DNA of 64,000 nucleotides from Chaetoderma sp. LZ-2023a (GCA_034401795.1 CM067370.1:107345387-107409386), one strand, 5' to 3'. Positions 49,701-52,827 are shown, counted from the first letter of the stretch. A program made the numbers and translations. Notes: generated by a model not told the origin, from the sequence alone.

Positions 49701-50380
49701 TATTTTGGAACTAATTTGACTAGCTGTTGCAACAGTTTCCAGTCAGATTACTTCCAAAATATTCAACAGCTTTTCTGTACATAATTATCTAGAATTTTTG
49801 GAACACTGGAATTTCAATGTGAAAGGGTGAAATTAGGCTTGTGCGATTATTGTGTTGAGTGATCGCGATCGATTATTAAAAAAATAATCGTGATTATTCG
49901 ATTAATCAGCTTGGATACAAATTACCAAGACATAACAACAAAAGAATATCAATGACGAAAATTGCAATGGTGTTTAGAAAAGTCAATTTGCTGGGCAAGA
50001 GAAGACTATTTTTGAGAATGTTTCACTGGAATGCCTGGCTCGATTTTCGAGCAAGCCATTCCAGTAATACATTTTCAAAAATAGTCTTCCCTTGCCCTGC
50101 AAATGGACATACATTTACTAAGAAAAATTTAATTTTTCATGACCGATCGCATTAAAAAGTAATTGAGAGTTAGGTTTTGAAATATTTTATGCAATAGAAA
50201 ATATTCACGATTATTCGATTATTTAATTTTTAATCGTATAAATTCACGATTCAAAACATAATTGCGATTTTCGATTTAATCACGTAATCATGCATGCCTA
50301 GGTGAAATGTTTATAATACTTACAAACAATATACAGTTGAATACCACCAGCATCCACATAATACATTTCATGCTCGCCAT
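7476..50380 (-). CDS. Tetraspanin, eight coding exons over 43 kb
   Basis: Four-pass membrane protein that organises partner receptors into membrane microdomains (family knowledge). CDS = join of 50380-50324, 48130-47939, 44564-44490, 32909-32790, 31622-31535, 30789-30635, 22891-22808, 7547-7476, all minus: 843 nt, 280 residues, the usual family size. Seen: TM1 about residues 8-30, TM2 53-75 followed by KKNKC, TM3 84-105, large extracellular loop about 107-242, TM4 243-267, short tail. Loop cysteines are C151, C152 (ECCAV), C188, C189 (PVSCC), C206 and C231 (GCY), giving three possible disulfides. Intron phases are 0 except intron 5 (phase 1). The start ATG has G at -3 and +4 and an in-frame TGA nine codons upstream (50405-50407). 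Odd: CCA replaces the canonical CCG. N223-D-S is a possible glycosylation site; C6 and C79 are palmitoylation candidates; Y268-R-N-I fits YxxPhi but lies at the membrane. Subfamily not assigned. Confidence 0.94.
7551..7605. repeat. (TAA)n microsatellite at a splice acceptor
   Basis: 55 bp of uninterrupted TAA units end at the ACAG of tetraspanin exon 8 (acceptor 7550-7548). On the transcript strand this is (TTA)n and stands where the polypyrimidine tract should be. Confidence 0.95.
7735..8990 (-). repeat. R3 diverged repeat array
   Basis: About five copies of a roughly 250-bp unit with shared phrases: AATAATTCCTTGTACTGTAG, CCACCCCTGGGGTCAT, CCAAAGTTTCAAGTTTCTAT and GGAGTTGCGTTACAATCGAT. It is interrupted by a SINE at 8425-8660. 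No conserved protein seen in any frame. Confidence 0.6.
8425..8660 (-). mobile_element. SINE insertion with 12-bp target duplication
   Basis: A 236-bp insert flanked by identical AGTCTACTCATC at 8413-8424 and 8661-8672. On the minus strand it begins GCCCTGTAGGTGGGGCTTAG, contains CTGCGTGTCGTACCAGACGA, and ends in an A/G-rich tail (GAATGAAAAGAAGAAGAAAG) next to the duplication, as expected for retroposition. The CGTGTCGTA...CGACTAAA segment resembles a conserved SINE domain that I recall from molluscs. Not firmly assigned to a family. Confidence 0.72.
9000..10185 (-). repeat. R4 diverged tandem repeat array
   Basis: About five units of roughly 200 bp with ATATGGGTAACTCACATACC, AAATTTGGTTGAATTC, GGAGGAGATGCG, CCTTTTGACCCC and CTGGGGGCGGAGCCAAAT. 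It is bounded by GGGGATAATAATAATA (9070) and GACGGACGGATGG...GGAGATAATAATAA (10120-10180). No coding signal. Confidence 0.6.
10230..11114 (+). repeat. R1 interspersed repeat, apparently full length
   Basis: Begins with the hairpin AAGAGGCCCAAGGGCCTG and ACGCTCACCTGG. Runs through repeated ATCCAAGATGGCCACT and TTGACCAATCAAAATTCTG phrases. Ends GACGGATGGTCGCCATGGCA and AAGGTGAGC. The copy at 43011-43890 has the same order and length. GCTCACCT/AGGTGAGC form short inverted ends. Confidence 0.7.
11115..11720 (+). repeat. R2 interspersed repeat, partial
   Basis: Shares TTGAACAAACTTGG, AAAACTAGGTCAT and the GGCCGATCGGGTT phrase with the arrays at 21950, 36443, 38660, 57290 and 61020. It joins the DIRS element at about 11722. 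Confidence 0.6.
11744..11935. repeat. DIRS inverted terminal repeat, distal copy
   Basis: CATACTTACCTCCCTAACAC, TCGGCTCTAAATTCAATAAT and GTGGAATGTACACAGTCATG are found inverted at 21775-21940 with few differences. Confidence 0.85.
12003..12115. repeat. DIRS internal complementary region
   Basis: GTTAGGGAGGTAAGTATGTC and GAAATTTGATAAATTT are the inverse of 11725-11790. ATCATGAGAACATACTTACC and CCCTAACACTCTTGATA (12067-12112) match the extreme end at 21905-21945. Such a region carries the junction sequence of both termini and is thought to template circle formation. Confidence 0.7.
12116..12655. other. DIRS non-coding segment
   Basis: Lies between the internal complementary region and the recombinase end. 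No open frame or further repeat recognised. Confidence 0.4.
12656..13412 (-). pseudogene. DIRS tyrosine recombinase
   Basis: Would integrate the circular DNA copy. The N-terminal part (13412-13170) reads LSWSLSLVLQVLSDKSIEPL and LLTLKT, typical of DIRS recombinases. After frameshifts the catalytic part (13159-12656) reads YDSGAKAWCPVRALNKY, then AHSVRGVVTSTALFNGV, with the H-x-x-R box, and VAQWHCESSFTNHYL, with the candidate nucleophile Tyr. At least two frameshifts separate the segments, so it is inactive. Its place at the 3' end of the element fits DIRS organisation. Confidence 0.83.
13479..14256 (-). pseudogene. DIRS RNase H end and C-terminal region
   Basis: Continues the RT-RNase H polyprotein cut by the hAT-type insert. 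In shifting frames: FVLIRSYNSTVVSYINRQGG (RNase H, with N-S-T-V-V-S-Y-I-N-R as in DIRS), SLSRRMSILPTEWQL, DALAIRWKGMYAYANPP and QVLLIAPNWPS. The last phrases are the conserved tail after RNase H in DIRS and other YR retroelements. Several frameshifts; inactive. Confidence 0.8.
15165..16819 (+). mobile_element. Tc1-like transposon, complete with TIRs
   Basis: 1,655 bp. Ends CACCTGTGCAAAATTTAAGC and, inverted, CACCTGTGCAAAGGTTAAGC (about 26 bp, few mismatches), with TA at 15163-15164 and 16820-16821. The uninterrupted target can be read in the sister copy near 55.91 kb, confirming a clean TA insertion. It holds one transposase gene with a frameshift. Confidence 0.95.
15474..16497 (+). pseudogene. 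Tc1-like transposase (DD34E), one frameshift
   Basis: Cut-and-paste transposase acting on the flanking TIRs. The N terminus (15474 to about 15780) has paired-type helix-turn-helix domains (MARRRLSDCVKWQIIGM, LNINHTVISRLIAKHG) and the GRPR-like RPRSGRPKK. The catalytic part (about 15780-16497) has D in HWSDESRF, D in FMDDNARPH and E in DMNPIEHIWD, with 34 residues between the last two: DD34E. Total about 340 residues, full family length. Near 15780 the frame shifts by +1 (one extra or two missing bases, VKR/LYAAG); otherwise open. Recent decay is likely. Confidence 0.93.
17076..17400. other. Right part of the hAT-type element
   Basis: Contains TTATTTATTTATTTAG simple sequence near 17200 and the ATAATCG subterminal repeats near 17335-17400. 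No gene. Confidence 0.4.
17426..17895 (-). pseudogene. DIRS RT thumb and RNase H start
   Basis: Reads YVYPSQERVDNLLSCIQ, HWWMGSENLLAGV, VMMFTDASMEGWGACLE (the first RNase H aspartate, D in TDAS) and EHINTLELRAVILGLE. The last phrase holds the RNase H glutamate and ends exactly at the hAT-type insertion. It is open for about 155 codons. The order matches DIRS polyproteins. Confidence 0.83.
17958..18535 (-). pseudogene. DIRS reverse transcriptase
   Basis: Copies the element RNA into DNA. Frames in order: IPRDPNKRLCIEEEIESLI, AIQPVQDCPGFYSRQ, MWTASMDLKDTYFHIPI (first catalytic Asp in MDLKD) and SFRRFLRFVFRG, then in other frames HTYIDDWLLKA with the YIDD box at 18043-18032. A run of 15 C at 18261-18275 replaces part of the fingers region and shifts the frame; another shift follows near 18150. 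Inactive. Confidence 0.85.
18536..20495 (-). pseudogene. DIRS gag-like first frame
   Basis: Probable nucleocapsid-like protein. The likely start MAEDGKRVRKE at 20495 is followed by an in-frame TAG as codon 12, then KGKKKASEKGELEAFKVEL, a basic coiled-coil-like N terminus. Later segments: PDMLRGTLPG (about 20360), DEDYLLVPRDDHEAMDMSV (about 20040), FALDNLCPSQELKSRLLQV (about 19050) and a Q/R/A-rich end (about 18700-18830). Frameshifts separate them. This stretch is far more GC-rich than the rest of the window. Assignment rests mainly on position before RT and on composition. Confidence 0.6.
20496..21774 (-). other. DIRS leader region with (GA)n
   Basis: Non-coding or decayed sequence between the gag start and the terminal repeat. 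It includes a C run (about 20550-20566) and a possible upstream coding start, MAESKASEESASSSIK, at 21701-21654 followed by GTGATA. No clear frame links it to gag. Confidence 0.45.
20752..20812. repeat. (GA)n microsatellite
   Basis: About 30 GA units without interruption. Confidence 0.95.
21775..21945. repeat. DIRS inverted terminal repeat, proximal copy
   Basis: Inverse of 11744-11935: GACTGTGTACATTCCACCTG, ATTATTGAATTTAGAGCCGA, GTTAGTGAGGTAAGTATG. The element joins R2 repeat sequence at about 21945. Confidence 0.85.
21946..22640 (-). repeat. R2 repeat
   Basis: CCAAGATGGCCGCCAAACCG, GATTGGTCCATGGCGACCAT, CTTGAACAAACTTTAATGGC and AAAACTAGGTCATCCAAGAT are shared with the long arrays at 57290 and 61020. 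R2 sequence also abuts the other DIRS end, so the DIRS element probably inserted into R2. Confidence 0.65.
22682..22762. repeat. (GTGC)n microsatellite
   Basis: About 16 GTGC units preceded by GTGTGTGTCT. It lies 45 bp past the donor of tetraspanin exon 7, inside intron 7. Confidence 0.95.
22808..22891 (-). CDS. Tetraspanin exon 7 (GC motif, TM4 start)
   Basis: Encodes residues 230-257: GCYQRGYEFV, then the first part of TM4, GILLAVGFAFSACL. The GC dipeptide gives the last loop cysteine (C231). Acceptor ATTTCAG, donor GTATGT, phase 0. It lies in a sequence island of about 100 bp just downstream (in gene sense) of unremarkable intron DNA and just before a GTGC microsatellite. Confidence 0.92.
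22900..23739. other. Unassigned intron 6 sequence
   Basis: No exon, RNA or repeat recognised apart from a weak family A-like arm near 23475-23545. Confidence 0.35.
23740..26935. repeat. 57-bp minisatellite, about 3.2 kb
   Basis: Roughly 55 units. The consensus runs GATGACAATCACATCCTCGT, CACTATCAGCTATTTACAG, ACATGCCAGCTCACCTTG. A 60-bp variant has CATCATGCTAGCTC instead of CATGCCAGCTC. Because 57 and 60 are multiples of three, two plus-strand frames stay open for long stretches. Blocks of units recur as larger repeats (CAGGTCGTCTTGGATGAC at about 25511, 26069 and 26801). It lies within tetraspanin intron 6. Confidence 0.95.
26937..27252. mobile_element. Truncated CGTA-end DNA element
   Basis: Reverse copy of 3295-3600: TTTAGGCGCCCCAATTTAAT, CGGCGTGAATTGG and TGCGTCCTTTAGTCGAGTTT, ending ACGGTA. 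Its truncated end abuts the minisatellite exactly. Confidence 0.7.
27253..30634. other. Unassigned intron 6 sequence
   Basis: Mostly low-copy AT-rich DNA. A TAGGGCTGGGCGGTATTG phrase at 29404, resembling the hAT end at 36376, has no visible partner end. An inverted pair, AACTATAGATAAC/AATCATCTATAGTTAACTA, lies near 28958 and 29019. No exon or RNA gene recognised. Confidence 0.35.
30635..30789 (-). CDS. Tetraspanin exon 6 (PVSCC, variable loop region)
   Basis: Completes codon 178 and encodes residues 179-229, from FEEKYVPVSCCYL through QNRCQ to NDSLNTK. It holds the P-x-S-C motif, cysteines 188, 189 and 206, and the sequon N223-D-S. Acceptor TTTCTGCAG, donor GTATAG (phase 0). An in-frame ATG within the intron just upstream is not needed. 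Confidence 0.93.
30845..31369. other. Intron 5 sequence
   Basis: Contains a G run at 31029-31043 and GTGGCGTAGCAAGGGTGACC, a phrase of repeat type. The rest is unassigned. Confidence 0.3.
31370..31465. mobile_element. Family A foldback near exon 5
   Basis: Arms TTGAATATTCTGAAACTAAT and AATTAATTTCAAAATATTCA, in intron 5 about 70 bp past the exon 5 donor. Confidence 0.7.
31535..31622 (-). CDS. Tetraspanin exon 5 (CCA motif)
   Basis: Encodes FECCAVDQGSDW and on to WFRNSRDI: residues 149-177 plus the first base of codon 178. ECCAV stands where ECCG is expected. Acceptor TGTTGCAG. Two donors are possible: GTTGGT (exon end 31535, phase 1), which keeps the next exon open, and the better-looking GTAGCT (exon end 31531, phase 2), which would put a stop at once into exon 6. 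I chose the first on frame grounds. Confidence 0.84.
31670..31968. mobile_element. Family A element with near-perfect 153-bp palindrome
   Basis: 31816-31968 is a palindrome centred at 31892: 76-bp arms with about three mismatches. The arms run from TTTGTAATTCTTTGCTATTT through TGTTGAATATTTTGAAAC to CTGTTGCTGCC. The flank 31670-31815 (CATCATATGACCTCG, TGATGACATCAC) belongs to the larger element also seen at 44880, 53700 and 54314. It lies in intron 4 of the tetraspanin gene. Confidence 0.85.
32117..32601. mobile_element. hAT-type miniature element
   Basis: Ends TAGGCTTGTGCGAT and ATCGTGCAAGTCTA are inverted. The ATTATTCG/ATAATCG-rich subterminal parts and the embedded family B palindrome (about 32289-32400) match the copy at 49834-50300. 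The flanking 8 bp (ACTACAGT, GATATATT) no longer match, so it is an older insertion. Confidence 0.75.
32695..32768. mobile_element. Half family A foldback at the exon 4 donor
   Basis: TGTTGAAAATTTTGAAATTA, ATTTGACTGGGAG and TTGTTGCTG form one arm only. It ends about 22 bp from the exon 4 boundary. Confidence 0.6.
32790..32909 (-). CDS. Tetraspanin exon 4 (large loop, helical part)
   Basis: Encodes residues 109-148, from IEGRMKMFMRETL to TDAWDQTQRK. The D-A-W-D-x-x-Q pattern just before the double cysteine is the usual lead-in to the CCG region. Acceptor AACAG, donor GTAGAC, phase 0. Half of a family A foldback lies about 25 bp beyond the donor. Confidence 0.9.
33179..33416. mobile_element. 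Family B foldback element, full length
   Basis: 238 bp with perfect 13-bp inverted ends TTAACCCTTTAAC and GTTAAAGGGTTAA. The central palindrome is GAAGACTACTTTTGAAAATT...AATTGTCAAAAATAGTCTTC. This is the best-preserved reference copy of the family in the window. Confidence 0.88.
33417..34315 (+). pseudogene. LINE reverse transcriptase C-terminal fragment
   Basis: Open for about 203 codons (33421-34032): KPSLLKGLKYILDRKFLEIM, YKSFIRPSLEYADGVWNNL and LENIQKQALRTISG are the thumb and post-RT region common in animal LINEs. After a frameshift, RHLFDNHL, CSCG and a stretch ending ICQALVDTDRF resemble the C-terminal cysteine motif and tail. The catalytic YADD region is absent (5' truncated). It starts directly after the family B element. 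Clade not assigned. Confidence 0.8.
34480..34660. mobile_element. Family A foldback, divergent stem
   Basis: Arms GTTGAATATTTTGGACATGG and ATTCAAAATCTTCAAC enclose the stem GGATGACATTGCT/AGCATTGATGTCGTCC. The flank TTTTGTTTTGGAGGCGTTTT matches the copies at 35.7 and 51.4 kb. Confidence 0.65.
34698..34795. repeat. TC-rich low-complexity tract
   Basis: Imperfect TC/CCCT/CTCTCT run of about 100 bp. Confidence 0.9.
34800..35660. other. Unassigned intron 3 sequence
   Basis: AT-rich, no gene or repeat recognised. Confidence 0.3.
35664..35830. mobile_element. Family A foldback, short divergent stem
   Basis: GTTGAAGATTTTGAACATAA, TTGGAGTCCAATCC and TTATGTTCAACATATTCAAC: a hairpin with almost no loop, flanked by GTTTTGGAAATGTTTT. 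Confidence 0.65.
35876..36268. mobile_element. Two adjacent family B foldbacks
   Basis: The first copy has GGCTCAGTTATTGAGCCAG at its centre (about 35995). The second is degraded, with CCAGCCATTCCAGTGG and CAGGACCACTGCAGAGGC, and ends ATTAAAGGGTCAA. Confidence 0.7.
36443..36810 (-). repeat. R2 repeat end
   Basis: Terminal part: GGCCAAGTGAGCTTATGTC, CATCCGTCCATCCG, TATATTTGGCAGGAAGCATC. The element seems to continue at 38660. Confidence 0.65.
36811..38659. other. Unassigned hAT interior
   Basis: Includes GATGCGCATGCGTTGGAG/GATGCGCGCATGCGTTAGCG repeats (36970, 37130), and at 38155-38260 a family A hairpin (GCTGCCTTAAGCAGC). No coding region recognised. Confidence 0.35.
38660..39870 (-). repeat. 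R2 repeat array
   Basis: About one and a half monomers: GGCGGCCATCTTGGAT, CCCATACTAAAGCAATTGG, GATCTAGGGTAAG. It ends in the R2 terminus GGTGCTCCAGGTGAGCGACA next to GGCCTCTTGGGG. Confidence 0.7.
39871..40900. other. Unassigned hAT interior, right part
   Basis: AT-rich sequence before the GAACCGGTTC-rich end. No gene seen. Confidence 0.3.
41001..41575. other. Unassigned intron 3 sequence
   Basis: No exon or repeat recognised. Confidence 0.3.
41576..41672. mobile_element. Family A foldback element
   Basis: Arms GTTGAATATTTTGAAATTAA and TTAATTTCAAGATATTCAAC, stem TTGACTGGAAGC/GCTTCCAGTCGAA, loop around TTTCGGCAACAATG. A smaller pair of arms recurs at 41940-41995. Confidence 0.72.
42586..42867. 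repeat. Long inverted repeat with 124-bp arms
   Basis: Left arm 42586-42709 and right arm 42744-42867 are nearly perfect reverse complements (ACCTCTCCGGGATGTAGAAA...TTTCTACATCCCGGAGAGGT and GACGGTCGCTGGCA...TGCCAGCGACCGTC). They are separated by about 34 bp containing GTCACGTGAC. The open frame across it arises from the palindrome. No family match. Confidence 0.88.
43011..43890 (+). repeat. R1 interspersed repeat, full length
   Basis: Starts ACAAGAGGCCCTAGGGCATG and GCTAACCTGGACCATTAGCA. Ends GGCGGATGGTCGCCATGCG. Same organisation as 10230-11114. Confidence 0.7.
43891..44270. repeat. Two-unit repeat with nuclear-receptor-like direct repeat
   Basis: Two diverged units of about 190 bp share CCAATGAAATCG/CCAACATCAATGCG, GTCCAATATGATTAA and CAAACCTGAGATA. 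The first begins GTGACCTTGACCTTTGACCT. Confidence 0.6.
43895..43913 (-). promoter_or_regulatory. DR1-type hormone-receptor motif in a repeat
   Basis: On the minus strand AGGTCAAAGGTCA (43913-43901) is a perfect DR1, the RXR/HNF4/COUP-TF consensus, followed by a third half-site AGGTCA. No evidence of use. Confidence 0.35.
44280..44330. mobile_element. Family A arm fragment
   Basis: CAAATTAGTTTCAAAATATT and TAACAG: one arm only. Confidence 0.5.
44490..44564 (-). CDS. Tetraspanin exon 3 (TM3)
   Basis: Encodes 25 residues (84-108), YFGSLLLVFMLLVIAAV and on to VFKGE: one hydrophobic helix ending in charged residues at the start of the large extracellular loop. Acceptor TTTTGCAG, donor GTAAGT, phase 0 on both sides. 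Its length and position match the separate TM3 exon of other tetraspanin genes. Confidence 0.9.
44880..45190. mobile_element. Family A element with both flanks
   Basis: Flank CAATCATATGACATCATAAT and TGTCATGAATGCATAATTG; hairpin 45020-45145 with CTGTTGAATATTTTGAAAGT, stem GGGCGCTGTCGCTGCC and the opposite arm; flank CAGCTTACCTGCATAAC. It gives the layout of the larger element of about 0.3-0.5 kb. Confidence 0.72.
45191..45444. other. Unassigned intron 2 sequence
   Basis: Contains a weak ATACATGTAT palindrome. No gene. Confidence 0.3.
45445..45797. mobile_element. Two family B foldbacks, degraded
   Basis: 45450-45580 is a decayed copy. 45585-45797 has TTACCACTGGAATGACTGGC and CAAAAATAGTCTTCTTTTGG, and ends TTGACCATTAAAGTG. 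Confidence 0.6.
45835..46050. mobile_element. Family A fragments
   Basis: 45840-45905 has the GGAAGATGTTGCTG/CAGCAGCATCTTTC stem. 45990-46035 has TTTGAAATTAATTTG and its complement. Confidence 0.5.
46051..46460. other. Mostly unassigned, one family B remnant
   Basis: 46310-46440 recalls family B (GAACATTTATCATGGAAATG). Otherwise nothing recognised. Confidence 0.35.
46461..47510. mobile_element. CGTATTTC-end DNA element
   Basis: Reverse-oriented relative of 55495-56579: CACCCACCCCCATAACTCAG, GGTCACATATGTTCAAGATA, and end GGCTTCAAATAGGCGAAATACGGTA. The left end is decayed (ACGATATATAG). No coding frame. In tetraspanin intron 2. Confidence 0.75.
47513..47732. mobile_element. Family B foldback element
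   Basis: CTGGTCTTGAGAAATGTCTA, ACACTGGAATAACTGCCAGT and AAGTCTTCTCTTGGACTGCA, ending GAGGGTTAAAAAGTTAA. It directly follows the preceding DNA element. Confidence 0.7.
47800..47912. mobile_element. Half foldback beside exon 2
   Basis: TGAACTGGTGTTCCTTTTTC, AACAAATC and GGGAGATGGTGCTG equal the left half of the hairpin at 56860-57060. It stops about 27 bp short of the exon 2 boundary. Confidence 0.6.
47939..48130 (-). CDS. Tetraspanin exon 2 (TM1 end, small loop, TM2)
   Basis: Encodes residues 20-83: ITGGAVLGIGIW completes TM1, about 20 residues form the small extracellular loop, and YASYLLIATGGTILLIAFLG is TM2, followed by KKNKC. The order A-x-G-x-x-x-L/I-x-x-F-L-G then K-x-N-x-C is the classic tetraspanin TM2 signature. 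Acceptor TACAG, donor GTATGT, both phase 0. Confidence 0.94.
48190..48420. mobile_element. Family B foldback element
   Basis: ACTGGAATGACTAGCTTAGT, ATCGAGCCAGTCATTCCAGT and ATAGTCTTCTCTTGGCCTGC, in intron 1. Confidence 0.72.
48433..49068. mobile_element. TATGCTCCCCGAA-end element with three internal repeats
   Basis: Starts TATGCTCCCCGAAGGC and ends TTTCGGGGAGCATA (inverted). Inside are three units of about 170 bp (TTCTGTGATATTCAGTCGAC, CCTTCTCCCTAAGATGCATC, CACATACCAAGTTTGGTGAC). Then come GACGGACGGATGAACGG simple sequence and a terminal hairpin, TATGCTCCCGCG...TTCGGGGAGCATA. No coding frame. In tetraspanin intron 1. Confidence 0.75.
49069..49288. other. Unassigned intron 1 sequence
   Basis: AT-rich, nothing recognised. 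Confidence 0.3.
49289..49643. mobile_element. Two family B foldbacks
   Basis: 49289-49442 is decayed. 49443-49643 is complete: TTAACCCTTTAACACTG, central CTCGATAACCGAGCCAG, end TTAAGGGTTAAACGGTTAA. Confidence 0.75.
49685..49785. mobile_element. Family A foldback element
   Basis: TTCAATATTTTGGAACTAAT, loop CTGTTGCAACAG, and ATTACTTCCAAAATATTCAA. Confidence 0.72.
49834..50300. mobile_element. hAT-type miniature element with exact 8-bp duplication
   Basis: 467 bp; ends TAGGCTTGTGCGATTATT and AATCATGCATGCCTA. The target GGTGAAAT is duplicated at 49826-49833 and 50301-50308. A family B palindrome (about 49978-50105) sits inside at the same place as in the copy at 32117. It ends 23 bp from the tetraspanin exon 1 boundary. 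Confidence 0.9.
50324..50380 (-). CDS. Tetraspanin exon 1 (start codon, TM1 first half)
   Basis: Encodes residues 1-19: a short cytoplasmic N terminus, MASMKC, then hydrophobic WMLVVFNCILF. The donor is GTAAGT at 50323-50318, directly after codon TTT (phase 0). Cys6 just before the membrane is a typical palmitoylation position. A hAT-type miniature element ends only 23 bp past the exon, inside intron 1. Confidence 0.92.
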
Positions 50381-50469
50381 GACCGCACTCCTCGTGTAAG
50401 CGCGTCAAGGAAACGTGCACTGATTCAATCCTATATGCTTGCAACAAATATTAGCACTCGTGCAGCTCA

Positions 50470-50476
50470 CTATATA
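50470..50476 (-). promoter_or_regulatory. Possible TATA box of the tetraspanin gene
   Basis: TATATAG on the minus strand lies about 90 bp upstream of the start ATG, in otherwise unique sequence. The position would suit a short 5' leader, but no initiator or transcript evidence is visible. Confidence 0.25.
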
Positions 50477-51080
50477 AACGGAAACATCTATTCTGTAATC
50501 ACGGAAGTTCTTGCTTGCTTTTTATATTTATCCTAGGCATTACAACTTAAACTTTGCGTTCAGTTAATAGTTCGAGCACTGATCAGTGTGTTTAAATCAA
50601 AATGGCCGCGGTTTAACCATTCAACGCATTAACTCCAATTATTTCTTTATTCCTACGTAATCTGTATTTAAAGAAAATATTTATTAATCCATTTTATTCT
50701 GTACTATATGTACAGTATAGCAGACATAACTTAAAGTTACATATTTGCAGCAAAATGCGTGAAAATAAAATTGTTTAAATTATGTACTTTTAGAGGCTTA
50801 ATTCGTGCACCCAAATGTAATGAAACGAAATAAATCTTAATATATGATGAGTTTATTCCATATAAATTGCTATAATTTTTTAATTGCGTAGTTGAATTAG
50901 AGACTCGTGTCTCTATTTCAATTTCACAACTTGAAATTTTTTAATTAATTTATACATAGGTTTCATAAGATGATAATCTTAGCATTTGACTATTTATATC
51001 TAGGCCCACAATTTATGCCTTTAAAAGTACACAATCTTGACAATTTTATTCTCAAGCATTCTGGTTTGAATGTGCACCTC
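50477..51080. other. Upstream region of the tetraspanin gene
   Basis: Apparently low-copy for about 0.6 kb, with a near-palindromic pair CTTAATATATGATGAG/TCATAAGATGATAATC. Likely to hold the promoter; no CpG-rich stretch seen. Confidence 0.35.
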
Positions 51081-51317
51081 TAACCCGTTAAGCCTTGAAT
51101 TTGTTTAAGAAAATTTCAATTTTTTCAAAGACAATGTCAATTTGCAGACCAAGAGAAGACTATTTTTGAAAGTTTAGCACTGGAATGATTGGCTCAGTTA
51201 TCAAGCCAGTCATTCCAGTGGTAAATTTTCAAAAATAGTCTTCTCTTGGTCTGCAAATTGACATTTCTCAAGACCACTGTAGAACCCGTTTTTGGCTGAT
51301 ATGAGTTAAAGGGTTAA
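51081..51317. mobile_element. Family B foldback element, full length
   Basis: TAACCCGTTAAGCC start and GAGTTAAAGGGTTAA end. Arms of about 65 bp from TCAATTTGCAGACCAAGAGA to its complement, with few mismatches. Confidence 0.82.
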
Positions 51318-51364
51318 TATGTTTGCAAATCTAAAACAGAAACATGTTAGTTACAACGAAATAC

Positions 51365-51650
51365 AATGTTGAAAATGTTGAACATAATTGGATTGGAAGA
51401 CATTGGTGCCTTAAGCAGCAATGTCTTCTAATTAAATTATGTTCAAAATGTTCAACAGTACGTTTTATTTTGTTTTGAAAACATGTTACGTTATTTCCGA
51501 GCTGTACTGTATAAATATTAATTACTATCAGCTACGATAAATTTGTGCATGTTGATTATTTTGAAAAAGATTTGGGTGAGTCACTGCTAACTAGGGAAGA
51601 CCAATTTTGGCTTTCAGCCAGTCAAATAGTTTTCATAATATATTATCTAC
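51365..51650. mobile_element. Two family A foldbacks, divergent stems
   Basis: 51369-51462: GTTGAAAATGTTGAACATAA, stem TTGGAAGACATTG/CAATGTCTTCTAA, loop GCCTTAAGC. 51545-51650: a decayed copy with GAAAAAGATTTGGG. Confidence 0.65.
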
Positions 51651-52034
51651 CCGGTACATGTACCCTATCAAAATTAGGAATTTGGCATTAAACTAATCAA
51701 AAACATTAATTTTCTTGCCCAAGAATTAAAATGACTGATTTGCCATATATAGTTGCATATGTGAGAAAATCTTTTAGCTGATATTCATTGACAAATCCAA
51801 TCCAGCTTAATGGAAATGCAGAATGAAATGGATTAGAACAAGTAATATCGAAAACTCAGTCCGACAATAGCGACAACAGATCTACTCTATTGGTGATATA
51901 AATATCTCCTGTGAGTTGTGCGCTGTCGTGAAGATGCGCGCAACTAGAAGTTACCATTCTCGACTTGCAGACATGGATCCAAAATCCTTGCGAGAAAAAC
52001 TGAAAATAAAGACAAAGTAAATAATAATACGCCA
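51651..52034. other. Unassigned upstream sequence
   Basis: No gene or repeat recognised. Confidence 0.3.
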
Positions 52035-52505
52035 GTAACTCTATAACACTCATATCAGCCAAAAATGGCTTCTGCAGTGGTCTTGAGAAATGTCAATTTG
52101 CAGAACAAAAGAAGACTATTTTTGAAAATTAAGCACTGGAATGACTGGTTTGATAACCGAGCTGGTAAATTTTCAAAAACATTCTTCTCTACATCTGCAA
52201 ATGGAGTTTATATGGGAAAATTTAAATTTTTTTGAGCAAATTTGACTGTTAAAGGGTTAGTGGTCAAGAGGGCCACAACCGGCATTTGGAATGGCCTTGA
52301 GAAAGAAAGGACCATTTACAGACCAAGAGAAAACTATTTTTTTAATTTTTTTAATTTTACAACTGAAATACTGGCTTGATAACTGAATCAGTCATTTCAG
52401 TAGTAAGGTTTCAAATATAGTCTTCTCTTGGCTTGCGAATGGGTATTCATTATACCAAAAATGTAATTTTCTTAAGCAATCTTGACTATCATTGATGTTT
52501 CTTGC
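52035..52505. mobile_element. Two adjacent family B foldbacks
   Basis: 52035-52260 ends GTTAAAGGGTTAG. 52262-52505 has CTGGCTTGATAACTGAATCAG at its centre. Confidence 0.7.
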
Positions 52506-52827
52506 AGAATGACGACTGTAATTCATTGACAATTTGAAAATGTGCTGTTGAAAGCTGAGGCCATCTGATTTAATTCCAAAAAGTAACACTTCTGGCTATC
52601 ATTTTAGGCAAATAGTCAAATACTAAGATTATCATCTTATGAAACCTAACATTGGCAGAGAACTGACTATTCTAACAGTTACGAGTAGGAAATATCATTT
52701 TACTACGAATAATATTATAACAACCTACTTTAGAATCAAGCTTGATTGACAGACCACATGTCTTTTGGTGTCAAGATGCACATTACACAGCCCCCTGTCT
52801 ATTGCTATCTCTCCATAAAGTGGTCAC
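52506..52827. other. Unassigned upstream sequence
   Basis: No gene seen. A weak TTAGCAATTTG-type arm only. Confidence 0.3.
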
